A program made the translations under genes and the position numbers. From Strigops habroptila (taxonomy: Eukaryota; Chordata; Aves; Psittaciformes; Psittacidae): a DNA stretch of 64,000 nucleotides. The notes below the pieces were generated by a model, which saw only the letters and a list, made by a program, of their open reading frames with translations, had not been told where the DNA came from and did not search any database. Location: positions 15,704,992 to 15,768,991 of the forward strand of contig NC_044283.2 in NCBI RefSeq assembly GCF_004027225.2, in the 5' to 3' direction. Position 1 is the first letter of the stretch. The number at the start of each line of letters is the position of its first letter. Below are positions 26,524-39,100 of this stretch, one piece after another.

Positions 26524-29500
26524 CACATTAAAAACAGAGAAAACATTGATTTTTAAAAAGGAGAGGAATACAGTAGGAATGCCTGCTTCAGGATGCAGCT
26601 GAACTGGTCACAAGGACAGTCCCATCTGGTATTTACACCAAGTGTTATGCATAACTAACTAACCTCCTAATAAATACATACAGTACTAGCTGAGGACTGC
26701 CCAATGACAGCCATAAAAGACCAGAACAAAGGTATTAAACATATAAAATAATAAAAAACTGGGAGAGCTGAAAACCTGAAGATAGAAAATCAGTATTCAA
26801 CATGGGTATTTTCAGTGTAACTCCAAGTGGGTTTGCTATTCTTCCAATGCTACTCAGTATCTTCATGAGAAATGTGGAAGAAAATATAAATTTTGTGCTG
26901 AAGAAAATTATGGATGCCAAAAATCTGATAGAACAGTAACCAGTAATGAGAATAAAGCATATGGAACAAACTGAGTCACACACAAGATGAAAAACTGCAT
27001 TCAGGAAATCAGTGAACTTGGAAAAGGTACATGGGACCTCAAGGATAATCAGCTAAATATGAGCCATCAGAGCAGGCTATTGGTACATCCTTTTTAATGT
27101 ATGACAAATGGAATTATAAGTAGGAGTAAAGAGTAGTTACTTATAAAGATGCTACTTCCGTTAATGTTTCAAGAACTTACTCAAGAATTGAATAAAAAAA
27201 TGGTTGTAATTCTACCCATGTGGATTACACAAGAGATGTAACAAGGTCAACTTATTTTTCTTGCCAATGAGGACCAGAGGTGATTTGATCACAGTCTGCA
27301 GGTACCTGCCTGGAGACAAAATTTCTGGTAGTAGCTGACACTTCCTTCTATCAGATAGGAACACAGCAATATCCACAGATGAGAAACTGTACCAATTCCC
27401 TCTGGGAATAAGGAACCCATTTTAACCGTGGCAGCAGTCACTGTAAAAATACCTAGTAATATTATGAGTTCTCCAGCATTCAACACCTCTAAGTCAACAC
27501 TGGCTATCTTTAATTGGGTGCTCTTGCTTGCCAAGAATTTACAATCTTATTTTATTCATTCCAGATTTACATAAACCTGCTATTTCTAACAGTTACTCAG
27601 TTTCAAACCCTAGTAGTCTGTGTTGCAGACTCTCGATCCCACTTTATTCATGACCAAGGTGCAGGGAAATTTCTGTTTTTTATTGTGTACTTGACTTAAT
27701 TAAGAAAATCACATCCAAATAAAATTACACAAAAATACTGCTGAGATGAGCACTACAGTTATCTATGGAACATTAATTTATGCACCCTGTATCTGTGCCC
27801 TCATTTCTCCACGTTAACACATGTCTTTGAGTAAATGATTGCTGCTTTATGCAGTGAAGAGGTGCAAAGTCCTATCCACAAATCAAACTGGCAATGCCTG
27901 TACAACCCTTATTTTATTTGACAGTGAGAGATGGGTGGTAGAAGACAAAAGTGGATTATTTTTCTAACTAGACATCTAATTTATTAGTGTTGTTCAAGGG
28001 CTGCTTCCTGTGAAAAATATGGAAGAGAACACTTACAGATTCAGTTTGTCACTGAGCTGTACAATCATTTATACATCTGCAAATTAAGCACAATATGAGA
28101 GCAAAATGCACCCCAATTATCATTTATAACAATGACTGATGCCAATGCTTCACAGTCATCAGTGTCTATACAAGGCACAAAGACTATCAGCATTGCTCAG
28201 TGCTGTCTGCACTGGAATTCCATAGGACAGAACAGCCATCATACCAGGACCATGACTTCCAGAAAACATAATTCAGCAGATGCAGGATTGAATCTATAAT
28301 ATGTATTATGCAGCAAAAGCAACTGATGCAAGTATTTAAATATATGTTTATTTCAAAAAAATATGGAGATAGGTTTATGCCATTTTAATCAATAGAAAGT
28401 TTATGTTTGGAGTAATGAATTGATTTTTATTAGAATTAGAAAATGTCCTATAAAGCTAAACTTAAGAAAAGAGTATGACTGATTTACTTCAGACTCCAGA
28501 GAAACATATGTGGTAGTTACAATAAATCTGGAAAAATTTTAGACAAAACTAATTTTTCACAATTGAATAGAGAAAAATAGCGCTTTACAGTGAAATGTTG
28601 CTGGTTGCAATCCTAAGTAAGAGCAAACTGCTTCCATGTAATAATCTTATAAAAATGAATGAAATATAAAAGGGATATTTTAACCACACCTATATTGAAA
28701 ATGACATCATGGGAATAAGTAAACCAAGAGTTATTGCTTCCCTTTACTTAATAATTTTAGATTTATGTTTGTGCAATCATACAATAGTCATTTTAGCTTC
28801 CCTAAGTTTTCCCATTTGGATTCTGTAGTTATTTGAACAGTTTAATATTTTGGCATGAACTGTTAAAAATAAGTAATTCCATTGAATTATGTCAATAGGC
28901 TTTGGCAAGAAGAATCTTTTTACTACATGTATGGATAGCATATGTGTACAAGTAGTATGTGTCCCTGCCCTCATTCAGGATCTCAAGACTTTATCTTAAA
29001 GTAAATCACTGCTATTGCTATTATTTTACTTGAAAATAGATCAACTTTGATGACATGAATTTTCATTAGGGGTATTCCTCTGTCTAAATTTGAATTTGTA
29101 TAGAAAATTTCTTGGGATGAAGTCTTTCTACTATTTACACCAGCAGATGGGGAGGTCTGATTTGGTTTCGAGATGTTGTAGGATAACAAAGAACAGAATC
29201 TCTTTGGGATTAAATTTGAAATTCATCAGAGATTTCTACACAATATATATGTCATTATACACATGCCATAATGCCATATAAAATTAGGCATCTAGACCAA
29301 GGTAGACATTTAGATTTTGCCTATAGTCAGCAGAGAGAAAGTGTCACCATGAGAAACTCCCAGGAGGAAGCACGTCTTTGCTGCAGCACCAACTCTTGGG
29401 ATATAGGTATGTAAATATACATAAGTAAAAACACAGTTATTTGAAACAACATAGCTGCCCACGATCTTTTACCCTTTCCAACTTCTTTTACACTTGGTAG

Positions 29501-32500
29501 AGTGACATCAAGGAAGAAGCCTGTCACATGTTCCACTGCTGAACATTTTTAACCTAGATAATTACTTAAACATTAAACTCCATCTTGATATGAGTATGTT
29601 ACTTTGAATAAATACATTTACGTTTTTCACTACTGGTATTCATGTCCATATGGTTTAGGCCATTAAACAATTTTATCAGGAGCAACAAGTCCTAAGAATT
29701 TTTTTACAATGCTCAGGCAATATAGAGGAAATAGTGGATATCAGTACTGACAACATCATCTACATTCTTCAAATATTTTTAAATCTACCTAACACCATTT
29801 ATGTACTTGTGGAATAGGCAAAACTATACAAAACTGACAAGCATCTTATTTCGTTCCCTACCAAGTATGTTTCATTAGTTGGTGCAGTTCCTATACTATT
29901 TTATTTACCTTCCACTAGGTTCAGTTCATATTCATTCACTATGACATTTACTAAATAATTTACTTTTCACTGATTGGTTTAATTTATCCATTGGCAGGTA
30001 TTCATATACTGATGCTGTACTAGGCAATTTGGTCAGTAGGAACTTCAGTTTTCTGTGAAATGTATTACAGTTTATATGGAAATGTGGCTTACTTTATATA
30101 TGTATTTCAGTAGGTGATGAATCCCATCCAGGAAATAATATATGAGAGTAAACAGGAGAAAAATAGAGTTGACAAAGCAATATACCACAATCTTTCTCAA
30201 TGAGCAGTACACTGCTTTCAAGAAGCAATTTATTCCTTTCAGTATAAACCATTTAGACCTCAGCTCAGAGAGCATTTAGAATTTATATTCACTTTCCTGT
30301 AACTCCTTAAGTCACCACTCCCACCTGAGGTTATGTCAGTACTTCTGAATTTCAGAGGCATGATCCTTCCTCACGTCGGCAGGAAGAAATTTCTGAGTAG
30401 TCTCACAAAATTCTCAGTCTCTGATACTTGGTTTTGTCCTACCTGCATATTATCAGATCAGATCATGAAAGTTACTACCTAAAGCAAAAGAAAAATGAAT
30501 TAGACATATTAAACATCTATTTTTAATAATAAATATAACCAAAGAAAAAGGTTCCTTGGATTATTTGGCATTTGGCTTATACCCCTCAATTCTGAGTATA
30601 GTTACTTTGGTACAACCAGGCAGCTACCTGCTGGAAGAGTTGTGAAGAGATATTTCCCCTATGCAGATTGTTCCTGCAGCAACTACTAATATAAAATTTA
30701 TCTTACCTGACTTTAATCTCTAAAAGCTCAAAGATCATTGCTTAGGCTAAATTAGTTATCTCTCCTGTCATCTGTGCAAAGAAAGAGGTGGGGTAAATCT
30801 CTGGATGACACTGTATTAGACACCTACTTTAAGAAAGGAGGAATCAGGAGGTACCTGTCTCTTCCCATTACCTGTACCTATGAGTAACTTAGGTTACCCT
30901 TTAACTTTGAGATGGCAAAAGTTAAGTAAGATGTCTGCTCTTAAAGGACAATCCGCTAAGTGGAAAAATTGGTGTCATTTAACTGGGCAATTTATATGTC
31001 TCACAATTAGAGCGAAGATGTGGATTGATGAGAACATTGAAGTACCCTTATAATGATGGAAGTGACCTCTTGTCAGACCTTTCATAAAGTATTGCTCAAG
31101 TTCCCCCTGGGATAACTTCAACTGCAGTAACTTGGCTGAGAAAATTTTACAGCATATTAAGGTGGGCTAGACAATCCTCTCACACCTCCAAATTCAACAC
31201 ACTTAGGTATATATAAAATATTCAAGCTTTTAAGGATATTTAATTTTAGGTGTAGCAAACCTAAATGTATCCTTGAGTGTTTCTACTTATACCAAAAAAA
31301 TATGAATTTGTTTCTTTTTGACTTTAAAGCACTTGTCAAAATCCTAAGCACGATACAAAACATAACTCAATATTTGCAAAATCATCTCTGTGGAAGAATA
31401 GCCTTGCTTATGTCATGTTAACAAAGGGACAAAAAATACTGAATTCTCGATAAACATAAATGAACTATGATTCTCAGCAGGCTCTAAAGCAAATTTTTAG
31501 CAAGAAGCAGATGGAATTTCTAGAAATGAATGGACTTGTATAAAGGAAATGTACCAGCAGTATCTTTTCTTTCTCTACTTTCAACCAAGTGTTATCTCTA
31601 CTCTTGGAAGACAGTGGACAGGATTTAAAACCTTTGAGTTGAAGAACAATCTCTTTACTCATCTGAAACTTGGCTACCCACTGATGCCAATGTCCCTTCC
31701 ATGCACCACCTGTGTTCACCCACACTGTCAGACGTTTTGGTACATGAACATGGACTTCTAAACTTTCTGTGACAAATTTCAGGAAATTTTGTGATTTCTG
31801 TCCTGTTGGAGTAAGGTGTGTTCAGTTTAAAATAATCAAGATGAGCAGAGCTTGTTATTTCTAGTTTGTAACCTCCCTGAGACTGGGATCACTGTAGAGT
31901 TGCACATGGCACTTGAAATTCCTATTCTAAGAACACAGAAGCACGTACTCTTATTCTGTAAATGTTGCACATGGCTTGTAGGATTTGCAGTTATGCTTCT
32001 GTTTTAATTTGCTTTTACAAGTTTTGGCTTTGGCAGTCATAGAGAGGTGTATATGGCAATCCAAACTTTGATTTATCCTCAAAGCCTCAGAATAAACACT
32101 ATCATTCATTGTCCACTGTTCATTTAAAAACTGTTTTAATGCTGAACATGGGGTCTGTGATCCCTTAGCCTGCCTGTCCCTGGGGCAACCTGCAGCCTGG
32201 TCACTACAAGCTGCCTGTGCTAAAAAGCCATCCTTGACCATCATCGACAAAACAACAGTCTATGCCTAAGCGTGACAGTGGCACCTCTAGGAGCAGCTCA
32301 CATCATCTTATTTGGAGCACTAAATCTGCTCTCCAGTGTAATCAATGACATTGGGCTTGCCTTTGTTTTTATAATGCTGACCAAGAGAAATGAGTTGTTC
32401 TCTGCTCCAGAAAACATATGTGGTTTGAATTCCATGTGTCTCCTGTGAGTAGAGTCATTGTACTGACATGTGTTTTTAAGCAGCTTTCCATTCTGCTAAG

Positions 32501-34370
32501 CAAAGGTCCTCCACTGCTCCTTTAGGATATTATAGTAATGTTCCTTACATAATGCTGTTCATATTTGCCCATTATTTAAACTGTTTGTACAACTGTTCCT
32601 GAAAGTGGAATAGATTGTTGGGACATAGACATATTAGCAAAACAAGATGCTGAACCTGAGTCCTTGCCAAAACTTTGTGCAAAGATTCACCCACTGGATC
32701 ATTTCCACAGTCCGACATACGGTCAGACTTAGCAGTTAACGGAGATTGTATATGTGTATGTTACCCTAAGAAACCTGCTTTCTGATGACATTTCTTTCCC
32801 ATTCTTGAAAGATGTTGTCATGTCAGGTGTCTTCTAGCTGTGATAGTTCCTCTTTTAGCAATTAAAAATGCATACTCTCAATCTTTTTATCTGCTATGAC
32901 CGTTTGCTTCTTCCCATGATCTCCTTCTTGCAACAGTATTCAGAAATGGGAAACAATTTAGTCATCTGTTTTCATGTGATTCTAGCTACTAAAACTTTGC
33001 AGTAACAGACCTTCAGATGTTCCAGGTACTGTTCATATAAAAACAATTATAAATAGTTCTAATAACTCCATTTAGTATCAGCAATATTGTTTATTCTGGT
33101 CATACTAAAGATACTAATACACTAAAGATACTAATATGTTAACATAAGAATTTACTTTATTAACAATTCAGTGAAAAAGAAAAGACTCCTCTCTAGAATA
33201 GATAGGAAAACTATAAATTGCTTTGTACCTATAAAAAGTAGGAAAATTATATAACACAATCCACATTTCCACAAACTATGTGATAGCACTGACATTTCTA
33301 GTACCTACATAAGCTTGTTGTGAGCATTTAACAAGCAGATAACCCATCCCTCCTCTCCTTCTCTAACCAGGGCTTAAGGATTGTATTTCCCTTTGAGCAG
33401 GCTCTACAACCCTAATGAAGCCTTCATATCCTCTTTTTTCTGCTATGTAAGTATTAAGGTATATTGATAACTTTATAAAGTTATCATGATTTATCTTACT
33501 TCTTACTTTGGTTTTAGGATCCAGCTTTCCCAGACTCAGAACATTTACTGACACATTTTTTAACCCTGGTGTGGCGAAAAGCCCATGTTTGCAAATTACA
33601 GCTCCTGAGAGATTATACCTTTTCAAACTCTGGTATGTTTCCCATTTTTTTTCCCCAAAATGACATGCTAAGAAGTTTGGTGAGGCTTATGATGATTTGT
33701 AAAAGTCAACTGTGAAGAATAATGCATTATTGTCCCCTTGATACAGCTTCAGTTAATACTCCAAGTACTTTAATGCATTTGAAAACAGAGACAGCACTTG
33801 GAAAACAACTGGCTACTAACCATCCACTTCAAGGCTTTATCCCTACATGACTCATGTCGGAGATTTTTTTCAGAGCAAAATTAATCTAAAAAAAAATTTA
33901 CTTGCTGGAATGTTGGCATACAGTCTGAATTAGCATCTCCCTTTAGCCAACAAAGAGAAACAGGCTCTTCCACAACTGATCAATATTCAGAATCACTGCC
34001 CTGAATTGTACGTGTCCTAAGGGGAGTCTGTGCCTCTCCTCTACTTACCAAAAAAAAAAAAAAAAGTACACAGAAATTAAGTCAGATAATTTAACAAAAT
34101 TAGGTACCTCAAGTTAGGAGGAGTGACTATCTTTATTGCCTTTCAGTCTGAAATAACCATCCTGGATCCTGCAAAAATATACTATGAATATTTGTTTTTT
34201 CACATCACTGCAGTAACTGAAATGCGTTGCTGTCTCCAGGAGCTGCAATCACTTCATCCTCCCCATACGTTATTCATGACTTTCCCATCTACTGTAAAAG
34301 AAGTTGTTTACAAAAAAAGAAGTCTTCCAGAACTGTTTTAGTGGCTTAAGGAGGAGAAAGTTGCTCTTTC
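26524..34370. other. Intergenic region between C1QTNF7 and CC2D2A
   Basis: About 8 kb of AT-rich DNA with no recognisable exon on either strand and no intact mobile element. Frames are short. Small features include a 17-base tandem duplication around ACTAAAGATACTAATA at about 33103-33138 and a 16-base poly(A) run at 34050-34065. Some of it may be C1QTNF7 3' sequence or CC2D2A regulatory DNA; nothing in the sequence proves either. Confidence 0.6.
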
Positions 34371-34462
34371 TCTTTAAAAAGCAAAGCTGAGGCTTTGTTG
34401 CTAGGGGGAGCGTTGTGCTTGGCTTGTGTTTTACTCGGAAAGCTGCTGTACAAGAAAAGCCA
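34371..34462 (+). promoter_or_regulatory. CC2D2A: Tentative CC2D2A promoter and untranslated exon 1
   Basis: A TTTAAAAA box at about 34373 is followed by GTTGCTAG (34397-34404), one half of the RFX X-box found at many ciliary gene promoters; the second half-site is not well matched. A donor-like CCAG|GTAGGA lies at 34462/34463. Together these could be a TATA-like promoter with a short untranslated first exon spliced to exon 2. There is no CpG enrichment. The call is speculative. Confidence 0.2.
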
Positions 34463-36114
34463 GGTAGGAAACAAAACATTTGCCTTTATATCCATTTCAG
34501 TGTCACTGTATTCTGCGTGTTTTCACAACTGAGACAGGTTTAAGAATCCAAAATCCTCAAAATTATTTACTAGGTACTTTTGATGTAGTTATTTTTTTAG
34601 AGAGCAGTGAGAGAATCTTCACTGCGTTTCTGTTCTTACTTTTAAGTGCTTTGGAAACTGCCTCTGAGCTAATGGAGAGCTTTATAGTTCCTGCATCCAG
34701 TTGTTTATTACATTTTAAAGTGCCTGCTATAGTACTTAAATTCAAGAAATGCTAGAAAATTGTTAAAGAAAGTGGCCATAAGGCCCTTCCGCTATGTTGC
34801 CAAGCATTCTCCATTTACATGTGCCTTTAGGAAAGACTGTTTAAACTTGATATATAAAGCTCAATACGAAAAAGAGGTTTATGTGCCAAGTAATAAAGTG
34901 CTGCCACTTCTTGCAGTGCTGTATTTTTTGTGCTATGAAGAGGGTACTTGATGAACCTTGCCTGCAGCAAGGAAATGTTGCCACTTTGGGGTACATCACC
35001 CTTAGCCCTCGTGCGGGATACTTACTGAGGGAATTGGTGCTGAGGCGAATGCACGAGTGGTTTGGGAGATAGTCACATTTGCCAAAGAAAACTACGTGTT
35101 TAGGGCAATTTCAGCTCCTTGTGCTAGTTGAGACATTTAGAAACCTGAAAATCCTTGGGGCTAGTAGCTGGTACGGGCTGAGCCTCAGGCAGGGGATAAC
35201 CACATTGCTCCTCTGCTGCTTCTGTTTTTTTATTAGGCATCTCGTAAGAGATAAAGAGGGATATAAAGATTGCTCTTCATATTCTAGCCTGGGCTGGAAG
35301 CACTTTTTGAAGTGAGTATGCATGAGCCTGTGCATACCCAGTACAAAGAACCAAATGGGGAAAAGACAGGTGACCTGTGCAGCCCTCAGTTAGCCCTCTC
35401 ACAAGAGGAGATTTAGCCTGGTGTGGAAAAAGGACCCACATTTCACTCCTGCAAGTTGTTTCATGGGGATTTTGAAATCCAGAATAAACCATTCTGTTGT
35501 GAGTTACTTCCTCCATTACCTCAGTACATTGCCACTCGGTTTTTGCACTGGTTGGTGCAAGCAGTAAAGGTAAAGCAGGACAGGAACCTGCAGTAACTAC
35601 CAATAAGCTGAGTTTTACAGATATAAATTTTAAATTTTCCTAAATTATTGTAATCAAATACAGCAACTTTGCAGTGTAAACAAAGCTGAAGTGATGGGTA
35701 TGTTCGAGGTTTGGTAAAGTTGAAGAGCCAACCAAGCCCAGTGCTGAAAGTGAGGGGGAAAAGGGGACTGAACATGTCTCTCTGATCTGAATCTTGCATC
35801 TGGCTTTACGGCCTCTAGGTGCATTGTTTATTAACAAGAGTGTTCAAACAGCATGTACAGGCCGACATTATTCACTGTTATATGGAATAATTATATTAAT
35901 GGATACACATTTTTAAATCATTCCATTCTGAAAAAAAATCCAAAACATGTTTTTTAAGTACTAAGGCAGTATGTTTAATGGTAAGTCATTTGAGTGTTGA
36001 GGGTGCAAAAGTTATATGGAATGTATCTCATCATCGTTATGGACATATCAAAGCGTGTCTCTCACGAGGAATTCCTGTATTGCTTGTGACAGCCAGGTGT
36101 CAGCCACTGACCAG
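34463..36114 (+). other. CC2D2A: Region upstream of the CC2D2A start codon
   Basis: There is no recognisable exon other than the one containing the ATG at 36115. If the tentative exon 1 is right, this is mostly intron 1. An in-frame ATG at 36016 lies upstream without an intervening stop, but two acceptor-like sites (TTGTGACAG at about 36091 and ACTGACCAG at 36114) separate it from the conserved start, so I do not use it. Confidence 0.4.
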
Positions 36115-36153
36115 ATGAGCCGCAGCGAAGAATCCCAGATGATCATCATGGAG
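36115..36153 (+). CDS. CC2D2A: CC2D2A exon 2, start codon exon
   Basis: The exon encodes [13 protein letters not shown], which lines up with the mammalian N-terminus MNPREEKVKIITE, and splices phase 0 to the next exon so that E|E is conserved. The donor is GTGCGT at 36154. The ATG at 36115 has a poor context (C at -3), whereas the in-frame ATG at 36148 has A at -3 and G at +4. The 5' edge of the exon is uncertain. Confidence 0.75.
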
Positions 36154-39100
36154 GTGCGTGTCCAGTTAGTTGAGACAAAAATGGTGTACGATTGTTTTCA
36201 CTAGTAGGAATCTTTTATGTATGTAACTGTGAAAAGTAAATAGTGTCGTGTAAGCTCTTCTTAACCTTCAGTCAGCCAGTACCATTCTAGCTAATGCTGG
36301 TTTGCGTAATTATTTGTTTCTGTGCAAAAACATTGAAACCATACACATGATATTCTGTGAAATAGGCACCATTAATGTGCATTTTTTTATTCTATTTTAT
36401 ACTGAGCCAGCACTTGGTTGATTAAATTATCTTCAAATTATTGGATAAATATATTTAGTCTTGAGTATGTTGCAAAAACAGAAAGTTATCACGTTTTCTC
36501 ATCTGTAGAAATGCTTTTGAAGTGATCATGCTCAGACTGTGCCTGGTGCTATGCCAATAAAATGTCAGAAAGAGAAAAAACACACTAAACCCCCGCCAAA
36601 AAAAAAACCCCAAAACCCAAACCAAACACAAACCCACCAAAAAAAAAAAACCCCACAAAAACCCGAAAAAAGAAAACAACACACAGAAAAAACCCCACAA
36701 AACAAACAAACAAACAAAAACCAAAAACTCCCACCTCAGCATCGAAACCCCAAAACAAATCAACAACTTAGTGGTATGAGGTAAAGGCAGGATGCTTTAG
36801 AGCTGTCAGTATGCTTTAATCCTGTAACAGCAGTGTGTTCTACACCATGTCAGGCCTGCAACCTACCAATGGCATCAGTGGAACGTATATACATGCATAT
36901 ATGTATCTGTACATATATGGAAAATTTCTTAAATCGGGTGTTTTGACAGAGCACAGGTTATCTCCGTGGGTGAGGGGCCAAGGCCAGCCTGTGCCCACAG
37001 CAGAGCTCGGTCTCTCTGACAGGAGCTGCAGGACGAGGACGCTGCCCAGACGGAGAGGCTGCGGCGGGCGCTCACAGCCCGCAGGCACAGCAGAAGGCAC
37101 ACGGTGACCGCGCTCGCTCCCGCACCGGGACCCGCCGCCCGCGGGTCTCCCCTCCCCGTCCTGCCGGCGGCTGCCGGGGCTTTCCCGCATGCGCGCACGG
37201 CACCGGGCTTGGCAGCGTGCATGCGCGCTCGCTCCTTCTCCCTCGGCCCCGAGGGTTGGGGTCCCAGCGGCCGCAGGTCGCGGGCTTGTTTCTTGCCCTG
37301 TCCCGGCTCCCCTCACTCATGTGCCGTCCCTCGGCCTTTCTGCCCCGCTGCAGCTGCCGGAGGCTGTCGGTGCCCCCGAGCCGCGGGAGGAAGAAAGGAG
37401 CCGCGCCGGCATGGCGGCTGCCCCTGCGGCGCCGCGCGGTGAGTGACTCCAGCGGGAGGGGCGGGGCCGGGGCGGGGCGCGGGGCCGCCATGTTCCGTGG
37501 GGTCCGGGGCTGCCCGCCCGGCGGTGTTCCGGGGCGAGGGGCAGCTTTGCCCGCTGCAGGCGGTGTTAGCTGGGCCCAGGGCTCCCGCTTCGAGATCGCC
37601 TGCGGCTCTTGGGCGGGGAAGCTGCTGTGGGGTCCATGTGAGGGGGGAGCGTGGTTACTCTTGCCCCTGGAGAGCCTCCTTAAGGTCGCTTTTTCGCAGC
37701 ATAGAGCAGGGCTGGAGATGTCTGTGTGTGTGTCTGTTATGTGCCAAGTTGGCTCCGAGCATCAGGTGTGCAGTCAGAGCGCTGCACTCGAAACATGCTC
37801 CTGTGGTATTTAAATATGAGATGATTATGGTATGTTCTTCAATAAAATACGCCTTTTTCAAAGGTTTTGGGGTAGGCATGTAATATTCACGTATTTCAAT
37901 GTCATAGAATCAGCTAGGTTGGAAAAGACCTTTAAGATCATTAAGTCCAACCATTACCCCGGTATGCCAAGACTACCACTAAACAGGATCACTGAGGGCC
38001 TCATCTACATGGTTTTTGAACACTTCTAGGGATGGTGACTCCACCACTGCCCTAGTCAGCCTGTTCCAATGCCTGACCACCCTCTTGGTGAAGAAATTTT
38101 TCCTAATATCCAATCTAAACGTCCCCTGGCACAGCTTGAGGCTGTTACCTCTTGTCCTATCACTTGTTACTTCAGAGAAGAGACCAACCCCCACTTCGCT
38201 ACAACCTCCCTCAAGTAGTTGTAGAAAGTGATAAAGTCCTCCCTGCACCTTCTCTTCTCCAGAGTAAACAACCCCAGTTCCCTCAGCCCTTCCTCAACCT
38301 CATATCTTGTGCCTGGAGTGTTAATCATGCTTATGATAGTGCACAGATTTATTGATGGCTATTTTAACTGTCACGTATGAAATACAGTATTTGCTCAGAA
38401 AGTAGGAGAGTGCAAGAGAGTGGTGATGTAAGGGGAAGCTGTTGGAAGTGAATGTCTAATTGCAGGCTTGGAAAGAATGAAGGTCGTTGGTACTTGAAAA
38501 CTAATCTTCAATTTCTTTGGCAGAATCCCTGCAATATTCCTGTTAAATACTTCGGACTTTTAATGTTGTCGGTCTTACTGCATGGTTTTAGGGGTTTACC
38601 TAAATAGGATGCATGAAAGAGCTAGTTAAGAACAGAGTATTTAAAAGTCAATAACATGAAAATCCAGTGAAATATAAATATGTTTAGTTTTTTGTCAGTA
38701 TCAAGGTTTACCAAAGTAAAATGTATTTATTGTCCTTAAAATCATTTTAGTCATTAGCAAAATATGGTATTTGATACAGACATCTACAATTTTGGGATGT
38801 TTCCAGTGCTTTCAAGGACTGTGTACTTTTCTTTAGAATGGTTTTGAGTCTTACTGTGCCAACTTGTGCTAGAAAGTGATGTGCTGTTGACAGATGGAAT
38901 CCAAACAGTTTCCACAATGGAGTGCGTGAGGAAATCAAGAGACACCCTCTAGTGATGGTTATTTTCTTTTATAGAAGCTCATTTTCCAAGAATAAACAGA
39001 ACAGCACAGCAGTACTCTTGAGAAGAAAAACAGCCATTATTTCCCTTATGTGATGTTTTATTTTCTTAAGAATTTTGTTTTGTTACTTGTTCTTGTTGCT

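Larger units (their letters stand above)
36960..37620. promoter_or_regulatory. CC2D2A: CpG island spanning CC2D2A exons 3-4
   Basis: The sequence changes abruptly from AT-rich to strongly GC-rich with abundant CpG, and includes GCGGCCGC at about 37267. The island contains two NRF1-like sites, two GC boxes and a YY1-like site (listed separately). It covers two coding exons and the short intron between them, and lies about 0.9 kb downstream of the conserved start codon. Vertebrate CpG islands usually mark transcription starts, so I infer an internal promoter. Edges are by eye. Confidence 0.8.

Noticed and set aside
36016..36114. Upstream in-frame ATG as the CC2D2A start
   Set aside because: The conserved mammalian N-terminus begins at the position equivalent to 36115, and acceptor-like sites separate the two ATGs. 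The upstream residues do not resemble the family.
36840..37491. Long minus-strand frames over the CpG island
   Set aside because: These are shadows of CC2D2A exons 3-4 and stop-poor GC-rich sequence; no homology recognised.
37217..37813. 198-codon open frame through the CpG island
   Set aside because: It is in a different frame from CC2D2A exons 3-4, is rich in Gly/Ala/Arg/Pro, and reflects the lack of stop codons in GC-rich DNA. An upstream-initiated or alternative first exon from the ATG at 37490 cannot be excluded.
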